Below, in pieces: positions 41,078-46,500 of a DNA stretch of 48,651 nucleotides. This stretch comes from a virus. Made by a program: the position numbers and the translations under genes. The DNA lies in IMG/VR virus record IMGVR_UViG_3300032242_003441, positions 1 to 48,651 of that record; one strand, given 5' to 3'. Below the pieces are notes generated by a model that made no database searches, was not told the origin of the DNA, and was given only the letters and a program-made list of their open reading frames with translations. Every line of letters begins with the position of its first letter. The stretch's first letter is position 1.

Positions 41078-41106
41078 GAAATAATCCCAAGCGCCTTGGG
41101 CGTCAA
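41078..41106 (-). promoter_or_regulatory. Sigma70-like promoter with perfect operator
   Basis: Minus strand: TTGACG (41106-41101), 17-bp spacer, TATTTC (41083-41078). The spacer contains the perfect inverted repeat CCCAAG-GCG-CTTGGG. The -35 overlaps the stop codon of the upstream gene (41103), so it starts an internal sub-operon. Confidence 0.65.
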
Positions 41107-41348
41107 GAATTATTTTTCGGAAATTCATATTCTAGTTCGATTGAAGGCACGCCTTCTTTCCCGAATAAAATAAACTTTGCATAAGTTGCCCCTTTAGAAA
41201 TTGCATATTCATTAAAAGCTTCTGCAAACTCATATAGCTCTTCGTCATTCTTTGGCACTTTTCCCTCCTGTATTTCTATGTCAATTGGTAAATCACAGAC
41301 GACCCAGACAGCGTTCGGTTCAGGGGTAAAGTTTGGTTCATCACTCAT
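41103..41348 (-). CDS. Small acidic hypothetical protein
   Basis: An 81-residue acidic protein (MSDEPNFTPEPNAVWVVCDL; ELYEFAEAFNEYAISKGATY; SIELEYEF) with alternating strands and one helix. The ATGA overlap couples it to the upstream membrane peptide. AT-rich relative to neighbours. Unknown function. Confidence 0.6.
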   Translation of the reverse strand: MSDEPNFTPEPNAVWVVCDLPIDIEIQEGKVPKNDEELYEFAEAFNEYAISKGATYAKFILFGKEGVPSIELEYEFPKNNS

Positions 41349-41497
41349 TTATTGTAAGCTTTACGTTGACGCTTGCCGGCCTTGCGTGCCCGCTTACGCA
41401 TCTTTCTCATACCTTTGGCGATCTGCCACAGGAACAAGCAAAATCCTATCACAAGGAATAAGGACGCTGCGTGTCCTATGGCTTCGATCGTGCTCAC
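41345..41497 (-). CDS. 50-residue membrane peptide with basic tail, GTG start
   Basis: GTG start overlapping the preceding stop (GTGAGC). One hydrophobic helix (~10-25: AASLFLVIGFCLFLWQ) followed by a tail rich in Lys and Arg (MRKMRKRARKAGKRQRK). Coupled downstream by ATGA. The basic tail fits the positive-inside rule. Confidence 0.55.
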   Translation of the reverse strand: MSTIEAIGHAASLFLVIGFCLFLWQIAKGMRKMRKRARKAGKRQRKAYNK

Positions 41498-41688
41498 TGA
41501 GTGTTCTCGTTGGGAACGTAGCACTCAAGCTCCCGGGGGTTTGCGAACTGTGTGATGGGTACATCTTTTCCTCCCCACCAGCGCTCTGCCTGATCTCTAA
41601 TTTCCTTGGTCAGTGAGCGCTGGCAGTCCACTGCAAAGCGCTTGCAGCCGTCTCCGGTGCAGAATGTGCGGTCGTCGTAGCCGATCAT
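41494..41688 (-). CDS. Small Cys-containing protein
   Basis: A 64-residue protein: MIGYDDRTFCTGDGCKRFAV, then DCQRSLTKEIRDQAERWWGG and LECYVPNENTQ. The C-x4-C-x6-C spacing and the 'lTxExxxxAxRWW' helix recur in short phage proteins that may bind zinc. Overlaps both neighbours by 4 nt. Confidence 0.6.
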   Translation of the reverse strand: MIGYDDRTFCTGDGCKRFAVDCQRSLTKEIRDQAERWWGGKDVPITQFANPRELECYVPNENTQ

Positions 41689-41852
41689 TTTCCGTAGAGC
41701 TCTTCTTTGAGCTTGGTTAGAAGTTCAACTGAGCGCGTGTGGAAGAAATGCTTGTCCTTGGTGACATCGCCATCATTGACGATAGACCAATTCTTGGTAA
41801 GCCTTGCTTGTCTTTCGTGATAATCAATCAGGTCGAGTAGGTCGTGTTTCAT
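41685..41852 (-). CDS. 55-residue hypothetical protein
   Basis: MKHDLLDLIDYHERQARLTK, then NWSIVNDGDVTKDKHFFHTR and a C-terminal helix ending KLKEELYGK. Helical, His-rich, coupled by ATGA overlaps at both ends. Not recognised. Confidence 0.55.
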   Translation of the reverse strand: MKHDLLDLIDYHERQARLTKNWSIVNDGDVTKDKHFFHTRSVELLTKLKEELYGK

Positions 41853-42055
41853 GTTGTTTGGTTCAGGTGGTTGCGGAAAAAATTGTCCCGGCGGGTACGC
41901 TCCATCTCACGTTCAAGCTGCAATAGCTTTTCGTAAGCGTTGGTAGCGCCGGCATTGTATGCGGTTTTGACTCGTTCCTCAATTGAGGGAATGTGATTGT
42001 CGTAATCAAGTAGGAGTCGAGCTCCTTCTTTGTTCCAGTATTCTTGTGCGTTCAT
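41849..42055 (-). CDS. Small hypothetical protein with MNAQ start
   Basis: A 68-residue helical protein starting MNAQEYWNKEGARLLLDYDN; second helix YEKLLQLEREMERTRRDNFF. The start matches that of the gene at 40632. The leader contains the three-way-junction element ending 16 nt upstream, so expression may depend on that RNA. Confidence 0.55.
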   Translation of the reverse strand: MNAQEYWNKEGARLLLDYDNHIPSIEERVKTAYNAGATNAYEKLLQLEREMERTRRDNFFRNHLNQTT

Positions 42056-42071
42056 ATATTTATTAAGTGTC

Positions 42072-42150
42072 CTCGACCCGCTTGCCCTGTGCTTTTCCCC
42101 AGTCGTCATAACCGACACAGGGCTGACCTCACTCGAGGTCACGGGCCGAG
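42072..42150 (-). ncRNA. Three-way-junction structured leader RNA
   Basis: In minus-strand RNA, P1 pairs 42150-42142 (CTCGGCCCG) with 42080-42072 (CGGGTCGAG), 9 bp including one G-U. P2 is TGACCTC/GAGGTCA (42141-42135 with 42130-42124), tetraloop GAGT. P3 is GCCCTGTG/CACAGGGC (42123-42116 with 42091-42084), loop 24 nt. Only three junction bases (AAG) are unpaired. The single non-Watson-Crick pair works only on this strand. It is not followed by a U-tract. No known riboswitch or ribozyme signature was found. Confidence 0.65.
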
Positions 42151-42160
42151 AACAAAGTGG

Positions 42161-42400
42161 TTAATTACAAAAGGTGATTGATAGTTGAAGGTTGGGGTTA
42201 CCTTGTGGTTTGAGCAGGATCACGTTTCCGAGATCTTTGCTTGTCGTCTTGACGTTGTCCCAGCCCAGCGCTTTCTTGGCGCTGCTGATGATCGTACGCA
42301 AGTGTGTATGCTCACCGATCTCGATCTCCACTGGCTTGTGGGTCGATACCGGATGCCCGCGAAACAGGCGTTTGGTTTCGATTTTGTATTTATATGTCAT
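42161..42400 (-). CDS. Small hypothetical protein
   Basis: A 79-residue basic protein (MTYKYKIETKRLFRGHPVST; LRTIISSAKKALGWDNVKTT; QLSITFC). Strand-rich ends with a central helix. ATAACG-N5-CGTTAT at 42399-42415 forms a short hairpin at its start codon. Unknown function. Confidence 0.55.
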   Translation of the reverse strand: MTYKYKIETKRLFRGHPVSTHKPVEIEIGEHTHLRTIISSAKKALGWDNVKTTSKDLGNVILLKPQGNPNLQLSITFCN

Positions 42401-42418
42401 AACGCGTAACGTTATAGG

Positions 42419-42730
42419 TTATTCTTCGATGAAGTATTCTTCGAGGCCGTAGATCCGGATGATGTCGTTCTCCGCGGCTGCAAGAATGTCAAGCAGGTGG
42501 TCAACAAGCTCGATTGGCAAGATGACGTTGTTTAGGCCCTGAAGCTTTGCTGTTAATTTGGCAGACAGCGTAGGGATTGCAACCTTACGCAGGCCGTCAA
42601 TGGCGCTCAGGGCGAGCTCTTTGGCGGTCGGGTCTTTCTGGTTAAGCTTCTGCTTTACCGGTTTCTTGATCGGTGGCTTTGGCTTGAGGTCAGTAGGTTT
42701 CTTGGCTTTTGATGTGGTTTTCTTTTTCAT
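42419..42730 (-). CDS. Hypothetical protein with Lys/Pro-rich N-terminus
   Basis: A 103-residue protein. Residues 1-33 are a Lys/Pro tail (KKKTTSKAKKPTDLKPKPPI), followed by a helical domain (ELALSAIDGLRKVAIPTLSA; LPIELVDHLLDILAAAENDI) and an acidic end. A/C-rich leader (ACCCCAACACAC before ATG). Could bind nucleic acid through its tail. Confidence 0.55.
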   Translation of the reverse strand: MKKKTTSKAKKPTDLKPKPPIKKPVKQKLNQKDPTAKELALSAIDGLRKVAIPTLSAKLTAKLQGLNNVILPIELVDHLLDILAAAENDIIRIYGLEEYFIEE

Positions 42731-42741
42731 GTGTGTTGGGG

Positions 42742-43128
42742 TTAAAAGGGATTGCTGTAGACATCCTCGAGGATCTCGCGGACGTAGGGGTCAAGGTGGT
42801 CGGCTGCGTGGTCTGCCAGCTCGTGCTGCTCGGCGCTGTAGAAGTCTGCAACGCTCAGACTGAGGCAGAACAGATCGTCCTTGCGGTTGAGGCTGAGCTC
42901 GAGCGAGGGCACCTTCGAGGTACGCACGACGCTGATGACGTTTGCCACCTGATCGTTGCTGATCTCGAACCAGTAGTCCGCGGGCTCAAAGTATTCGAGC
43001 TCACGATTGATGAGTGTCCGGATGCACTCGCAGATAACGTCCCAGTGGTCCGGGCCGTGGAAGGTACGTTTGAAGTACCAGCTACGGACGTTGTGGAATG
43101 GGATTCCAATGTGTTTATTGTTGCTCAT
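42742..43128 (-). CDS. Hypothetical protein
   Basis: A 128-residue protein starting MSNNKHIGIPFHNVRSWYFK, with alternating strands and helices (DVICECIRTLINRELEYFEP; LSLSVADFYSAEQHELADHA) and acidic C-terminus. No family recognised. It is 2 nt after the previous gene in the same sub-operon. Confidence 0.55.
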   Translation of the reverse strand: MSNNKHIGIPFHNVRSWYFKRTFHGPDHWDVICECIRTLINRELEYFEPADYWFEISNDQVANVISVVRTSKVPSLELSLNRKDDLFCLSLSVADFYSAEQHELADHAADHLDPYVREILEDVYSNPF

Positions 43129-43130
43129 GG

Positions 43131-43355
43131 TTATTGGATGTTGTGGATGGCGTCGAGGCGGCTATGGAATGAAGGAACCTTGGGCGTAGGCTTCTCCAGT
43201 GACTTGCGGGCGATCACGATCTCACGGTGGATTTCGCGGACGCGGGCTGTGCTGATACGGATCTCACTGAGGCCGTGCCGGTCCGCCTGCCTCAAGCAGA
43301 CGTAGAGGAGTGGCTCGAGTGAATTGAATAGGATGGATTTGATTGATGTATTCAT
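43131..43355 (-). CDS. Small hypothetical protein
   Basis: A 74-residue protein starting MNTSIKSILFNSLEPLLYVC, then a basic helix (ARVREIHREIVIARKSLEKP). The start is chosen because it lies just downstream of the promoter at 43364-43393; the frame stays open further upstream but without a protein-like sequence. Transcription start would fall within a few bases of the ATG. Confidence 0.5.
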   Translation of the reverse strand: MNTSIKSILFNSLEPLLYVCLRQADRHGLSEIRISTARVREIHREIVIARKSLEKPTPKVPSFHSRLDAIHNIQ

Positions 43356-43363
43356 AGGTTGGT

Positions 43364-43393
43364 AGGTTACGTAGGTACTTGGGAATGTGTCAA
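43364..43393 (-). promoter_or_regulatory. Sigma70-like promoter with operator half-site
   Basis: Minus strand: consensus TTGACA (43393-43388), 18-bp spacer, TAACCT (43369-43364). The spacer contains CCCAAGTACC, one half of the operator found in the sister promoters. With the likely initiation site ~7 nt downstream, the message would be almost leaderless. Confidence 0.5.
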
Positions 43394-43866
43394 GCGGCTT
43401 GTATGCGTTCGTATACTGACTCTCCGTTGCTGAAGGTTCCGACCTTGCGAAGAAACGAGTCAGGAAATGCTTGACGCAGGAGCTCATTGAAGTATGGCGC
43501 TGCGTGCTCGCATGCGTGGCGATGGGTTGGATCCTCAGGGTCAATAGGCGCGAGGCAGACGGCAGCAATGCCGGCGTACTCGCTGATGCTTATCTCGGTG
43601 AGCTCGCCAAGAAGAATCACGGTAACCTCGTTGTGGCGAGGATCATCTGCCCACTCGTACCCGTCGAACCCGGTAAAGGGTTTGCCGTTGACGAGCAGCC
43701 TTGAGTCAACGCCGGCCACGCCTGTCAGGACGTTGCGGATGTCGTCGATGAACTCAAGCCAGATTTGTTTCTCAAGCGAGTAATCGTACTCATCTTCGAG
43801 GTACTCGGGTGCGTACAGGTAGACGGTTGCGATTGCGTTACGGTGTGTTAATACGGAGCGGCTCAT
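43390..43866 (-). CDS. Hypothetical protein
   Basis: A 158-residue acidic protein starting MSRSVLTHRNAIATVYLYAP, with a helix (LEKQIWLEFIDDIRNVLTGV) and a strand-rich centre (EVTVILLGELTEISISEY). A Cys/His pair (HRHACEHAAP) is near the end. Unknown family and function. Confidence 0.55.
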   Translation of the reverse strand: MSRSVLTHRNAIATVYLYAPEYLEDEYDYSLEKQIWLEFIDDIRNVLTGVAGVDSRLLVNGKPFTGFDGYEWADDPRHNEVTVILLGELTEISISEYAGIAAVCLAPIDPEDPTHRHACEHAAPYFNELLRQAFPDSFLRKVGTFSNGESVYERIQAA

Positions 43867-43869
43867 GGT

Positions 43870-44103
43870 TTAGTATAGTTGTGCGTTGATTGCTTTTAAT
43901 TCGTAGATGATGCGGTCAGCGTATCGGTCGCCATCAAATTTTACTTTGGAATTGTAACGTTTGCGGGCGGCTTTTGCTTTTTCTGATTGATTGTATCGGC
44001 GTCTAGCGGCTTTGCCGGCTTCTGTGCTGTTGTACCAGCGGGTGTATTCCGGGTTGACGCTGCCGTCGGGTAATAGTGACTTGGGTTTATTTGTGGTGCT
44101 CAT
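43870..44103 (-). CDS. Basic protein with repeated 'KAARxRYN' motif
   Basis: A 77-residue protein. RWYNSTEAGKAARRRYNQSE and KAKAARKRYNSK contain three near-repeats of 'YNxSExxKAARxRYN', a pattern seen near HNH/AP2-type phage proteins and likely to contact DNA. The end KFDGDRYADRIIYELKAINA is a separate helix. Overlaps the upstream gene by 17 nt. Confidence 0.6.
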   Translation of the reverse strand: MSTTNKPKSLLPDGSVNPEYTRWYNSTEAGKAARRRYNQSEKAKAARKRYNSKVKFDGDRYADRIIYELKAINAQLY

Positions 44104-44344
44104 CTTTGATTGGTGGTGGGATGAGGGAATCTTTGACGGGGTCAGCGACCGGCTGCAGAGGGGTCTGTGCGTACTCGTCGTTCCAGTGGTAGCTGGTGAT
44201 GCCCCAGCTGTTCACCTCGAAGTGAGCGGCGTGGTGGGTGATTGCGACATGCTGCCAGTATAGGCTGGTTGCGATGCTGTCGATGGCGCCGATGCTGAAG
44301 ATGATTGCGGCGATGGTTAGGTTTTGGATGGTTTTGGTGTTCAT
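44087..44344 (-). CDS. Small membrane-anchored protein
   Basis: An 85-residue protein with one hydrophobic helix (~8-28: NLTIAAIIFSIGAIDSIATS), a His/Trp-rich middle (YWQHVAITHHAAHFEV; YHWNDEY) and a Pro/Lys tail. The leader ends CCCATACACAC before ATG, with no Shine-Dalgarno. Function unknown. Confidence 0.55.
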   Translation of the reverse strand: MNTKTIQNLTIAAIIFSIGAIDSIATSLYWQHVAITHHAAHFEVNSWGITSYHWNDEYAQTPLQPVADPVKDSLIPPPIKDEHHK

Positions 44345-44362
44345 GTGTGTATGGGTTGTGGG

Positions 44363-44647
44363 TTAGGCTGCGATTGATTGAATGATGTTATACTCGGGAG
44401 TATCCTTGAGGAACACAGCGCGGTCTTGCTCGAAGTAATCGGTGCGGCTGTCGCTGTCGTTGATGGGTTGGAGGCCGGCGGGCAGGGGCTTGTAGTCACG
44501 GGCGTAGATGGTGACTGCTTCGTAGGTGCTGCCGTCGGGGCGGATGCGGCTGCCGAAGTTGTACCAGCATGGAGTGTAGGCTCCGGTAGCAATGTCGCGC
44601 ACGCCTTTCTTGAGGATCTTTGCGCCGTTGATGATGTTGTTGCTCAT
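44363..44647 (-). CDS. Small hypothetical protein
   Basis: A 94-residue protein (MSNNIINGAKILKKGVRDIA; TYEAVTIYARDYKPLPAGLQ; DYFEQDRAVFLKDT). First gene downstream of the promoter at 44696-44724, with an A/C-rich leader. Not recognised. Confidence 0.55.
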   Translation of the reverse strand: MSNNIINGAKILKKGVRDIATGAYTPCWYNFGSRIRPDGSTYEAVTIYARDYKPLPAGLQPINDSDSRTDYFEQDRAVFLKDTPEYNIIQSIAA

Positions 44648-44695
44648 TGTATTTATGGGTTATATGTGTGGGTGTGGTTTCGACTGTCTGGAGAC

Positions 44696-44724
44696 ATGAT
44701 GTGCCAAGTTGCTTGGGAGATCAA
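44696..44724 (-). promoter_or_regulatory. Promoter with embedded operator
   Basis: Minus strand: TTGATC (44724-44719), 17-bp spacer, CATCAT (44701-44696). The spacer includes CCAAG-CAA-CTTGG. The A-tract upstream (AAAAAAAGTTG) and the downstream CCAGACAGTC match the sister promoters. The -10 is weak, so an activator or a different -10 register is possible. Confidence 0.5.
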
Positions 44725-44781
44725 CAACTTTTTTTAATTATTTTTTAGTCGCATAAACACTAGCTCCGCGGGCAATTTGTC

Positions 44782-45399
44782 TTACGCCGTAAGCTCTTTT
44801 ATGATTTCTATCCTACGCTCGTTATTTGTGGCCGTGAGGTGGGCAAGGAAGTCTCCGGGCTTCCACGGAATCACTATCGGCTTTGCTTCGCTCCAGCACT
44901 CACACTGCAGCGGTACAGCATTCAAAATGTTCTGCGGGTGAATCGTGAAAAGGCTCGGCCATTTCTTTTTTACTTCGTTCATCGTCTGCTGCTCCTGACA
45001 CGGGTGATCAAGGAAAGCTTCTTTCTCGTCGTAATAAACCATCTCAAGGTACGAGTAATCCGGACGGATGATAAAGTTTCCAGTAGAAAAATACCCTTCC
45101 GGTCCCTCGGGCGACCAATCAAGACTTGCAGTAAAAGAAGTCTCGCCGGCCACATCCTCAATCCTCACGTCTTGGTTTGTGATGACCGAGTCGCCGTCAA
45201 TCCAAAAGGTCATGTCGTAGCCGTGACTCACGTCGAAGGCACGTTCCAACCTAGCAAAGCCAAGGTGGTGGACCGAAGTGAAGGTGATGTCGATAAAGTC
45301 GTAGCCATGCTTCGCTGCGTAGGCACGCTTGCTGGGCATTGTAGCATCCAACACCGAGCGAAACTCCGCGGTGGACCCTGTCACAACGGCTATTTTCAT
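44782..45399 (-). CDS. Glycosyltransferase, GT34-like
   Basis: A 205-residue protein. The Rossmann start (MKIAVVTGSTAEF), a conserved FWIDGDSVITN with DxD at 68-70 (metal/nucleotide-sugar site) and STGNFIIRP (~105) fit the GMA12/MNN10-type galactosyl/mannosyl transferases. No signal peptide or membrane segment, so it acts in the cytoplasm on phage DNA, a phage protein or a host glycan precursor; the target is unknown. Coupled to the upstream gene by ATGA. Confidence 0.65.
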   Translation of the reverse strand: MKIAVVTGSTAEFRSVLDATMPSKRAYAAKHGYDFIDITFTSVHHLGFARLERAFDVSHGYDMTFWIDGDSVITNQDVRIEDVAGETSFTASLDWSPEGPEGYFSTGNFIIRPDYSYLEMVYYDEKEAFLDHPCQEQQTMNEVKKKWPSLFTIHPQNILNAVPLQCECWSEAKPIVIPWKPGDFLAHLTATNNERRIEIIKELTA

Positions 45400-45632
45400 T
45401 GCTCAGCGTCCCACAGGGGTTTGTCAGGTCTTGCACATGGCTCGGTGGCAAGCCAGCACTTCACAGCCATCTTGCAACCGCAGTGTTTGCAGCTTCCATT
45501 CTGCAGGTCAGGACAATTGCTGCAGATGTACATCCGGCGGTCATACGTGGCTTGGTCAACAATGGGCATGCCGGCCAAGATCCACGTATGAGCGCTTTCA
45601 GCGAAGCCTTTCAGCTTGTCGAGGAGATTCAC
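45396..45632 (-). CDS. Small zinc-ribbon-like protein, GTG start
   Basis: A 78-residue protein. ICSNCPDLQNGSCKHCGCKM (~36-55) followed by KCW and ATEPCARPDKPLW gives CxxC...CxxCGC...C, as in short phage/bacterial zinc-binding proteins. The start is GTG, overlapping the stop of an 18-codon gene (GTGA). Sits directly before the glycosyltransferase. Confidence 0.65.
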   Translation of the reverse strand: MNLLDKLKGFAESAHTWILAGMPIVDQATYDRRMYICSNCPDLQNGSCKHCGCKMAVKCWLATEPCARPDKPLWDAEQ

Positions 45633-45685
45633 AGGTAATCGTAGTCATCTACCCACCAAGGCTGTGGGCGTGGGTTAGGCTTCAT
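45629..45685 (-). CDS. 18-residue micro-gene
   Basis: Encodes MKPNPRPQPWWVDDYDYL. Its start overlaps the stop of the 14-codon gene (ATGA), and its stop overlaps the GTG of the zinc-ribbon gene, so it fills the interval exactly. Composition (Pro/Trp then Asp/Tyr) is unusual. Either a true micropeptide or a relay keeping ribosomes on the message. Confidence 0.35.
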   Translation of the reverse strand: MKPNPRPQPWWVDDYDYL

Positions 45686-45726
45686 ACGTCCTCGTCGTCT
45701 TCATCCATGAATGGTTTGGCGCTCAC
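45682..45726 (-). CDS. 14-residue micro-gene, GTG start
   Basis: Encodes MSAKPFMDEDDEDV. The GTG overlaps the stop of the 29-residue membrane peptide, and its TGA overlaps the next ATG. Too short to judge by sequence; supported only by the unbroken stop-start overlaps on both sides. Confidence 0.25.
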   Translation of the reverse strand: MSAKPFMDEDDEDV

Positions 45727-45812
45727 TTGTCGCGGAAGAACAGCACACGCATGAGCGTGGCGATGGACAAGCCAAGCGACAGGCTGATGATGGCAATCTC
45801 GAGATGTTTCAT
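45723..45812 (-). CDS. 29-residue membrane peptide
   Basis: MKHLEIAIISLSLGLSIATL, then MRVLFFRDK: one hydrophobic helix with basic C-terminus. Its ATG overlaps the stop of the upstream gene (ATGA). Function unknown. Confidence 0.5.
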   Translation of the reverse strand: MKHLEIAIISLSLGLSIATLMRVLFFRDK

Positions 45813-46045
45813 TTGCGTGCGGAGCGACCTCCGATACAAGCCCATTTCTTGCGGCTGAGGCGCAGAGGTGAGTTTGGATCCTTGGCTGCTGCCGGATGAT
45901 CCTTCATCTGGCCTTGGCTTCGGGCGCAGTAGCTGTCGCCTTTGGCCGTGCCGGGCTTGATGCTCGATCCCTTCTGGCCGTAGCGGACCGTGTTGGTCTT
46001 GCCGGTATCGGGGTTCTTTACGGTTTTGACGAATTTCTTTTCCAT
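45809..46045 (-). CDS. Basic phage protein of the 'TVRYGxKG...SYCARS' family
   Basis: A 78-residue basic protein. GKTNTVRYGQKGSSIKPGTA, then KGDSYCARSQGQM and NSPLRLSRKKWACIG, match a recurrent short family found in phages, usually near the next gene. Two conserved Cys could bind metal. Unknown role. Overlaps both neighbours by 1-4 nt. Confidence 0.65.
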   Translation of the reverse strand: MEKKFVKTVKNPDTGKTNTVRYGQKGSSIKPGTAKGDSYCARSQGQMKDHPAAAKDPNSPLRLSRKKWACIGGRSARK

Positions 46046-46260
46046 TATTTGAGGGGCTTGAGCTTACCAAGGGGCTTCGTATTCTTGGCGGGCTTTTTGG
46101 TTGGTTTCTTTGCGGTCTTCAGGCTGTCCTTGAATGCCTTAGCCGTTGGTGCTCCCTTGCTACCGGGCTTACGCATGTGCTCTCCCGATCCATGCTTGAT
46201 ACGCTCGCGTTTAGCGTTGATGTTGGCATAGAGGCCGGGCTTGGTTGCTTTCTTTTTCAT
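46045..46260 (-). CDS. Basic phage protein of the 'GLYANIxAKRxRI' family
   Basis: A 71-residue strongly basic protein: KPGLYANINAKRERIKHGSG, then EHMRKPGSKGAPTAKAF, followed by a Lys/Pro tail. This motif set is widespread in short phage proteins of unknown function and commonly neighbours the family encoded next door. TAATG overlap. Confidence 0.7.
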   Translation of the reverse strand: MKKKATKPGLYANINAKRERIKHGSGEHMRKPGSKGAPTAKAFKDSLKTAKKPTKKPAKNTKPLGKLKPLK

Positions 46261-46322
46261 GGTGTGGGTTGGTTGTTGGTTTGTTTTAGCTTCTGGATCT
46301 CGTTGTCGTTGCTCGTTGTCAT
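46257..46322 (-). CDS. 21-residue gene, truncated paralogue
   Basis: Encodes MTTSNDNEIQKLKQTNNQPT-P. The NEIQKLK segment and its DNA are a copy of part of the next gene upstream (19-bp direct repeat). The stop overlaps the ATG of the following gene (ATGA). May be a decaying duplicate kept for coupling. Confidence 0.4.
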   Translation of the reverse strand: MTTSNDNEIQKLKQTNNQPTP

Positions 46323-46391
46323 GTGTTGGGAATTAACAAGATTGTTACTGATTGGCGAGTGGGGTTGCCTCCTTTAGCTTCTGGATCTCGT
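46285..46391. repeat. 19-bp direct repeat in adjacent small genes
   Basis: TTTAGCTTCTGGATCTCGT occurs at 46285-46303 and 46373-46391. Both copies encode (D/N)EIQKLK in the same frame in neighbouring genes, showing a partial gene duplication. Confidence 0.9.
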
Positions 46392-46500
46392 CTCGTAATT
46401 CCGAGACGCTACTGGTGCAATCACGATGCTCGCAAATCTCAATCGCTCGGTTCAGAAGCTCACGGAGCCTTGCTAGCTCGTTGGTTTTCTCGATTGTCAT
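46345..46500 (-). CDS. Small coiled-coil protein
   Basis: A 51-residue protein: MTIEKTNELARLRELLNRAI, then EICEHRDCTSSVSELRDEIQ and KLKEATPLANQ. Two helices with heptad Leu/Ile around a Cys/His centre (CEHRDC). It begins directly at the stop of the upstream 296-residue gene. Unknown function. Confidence 0.55.
   Translation of the reverse strand: MTIEKTNELARLRELLNRAIEICEHRDCTSSVSELRDEIQKLKEATPLANQ

Noticed and set aside
42072-42150. Hammerhead ribozyme or purine riboswitch
   Set aside because: The hammerhead core (CUGANGA...GAAA) and the purine-riboswitch junction sequences are absent despite the three-way junction.
42072-42150. Intrinsic transcription terminator
   Set aside because: No U-tract follows on either strand; the same holds for the hairpins at 33.1, 38.9 and 40.7 kb.
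44839-45591. 250-codon plus-strand open frame opposite the glycosyltransferase
   Set aside because: Shadow of the glycosyltransferase and zinc-ribbon genes, whose motifs are in the minus frames.
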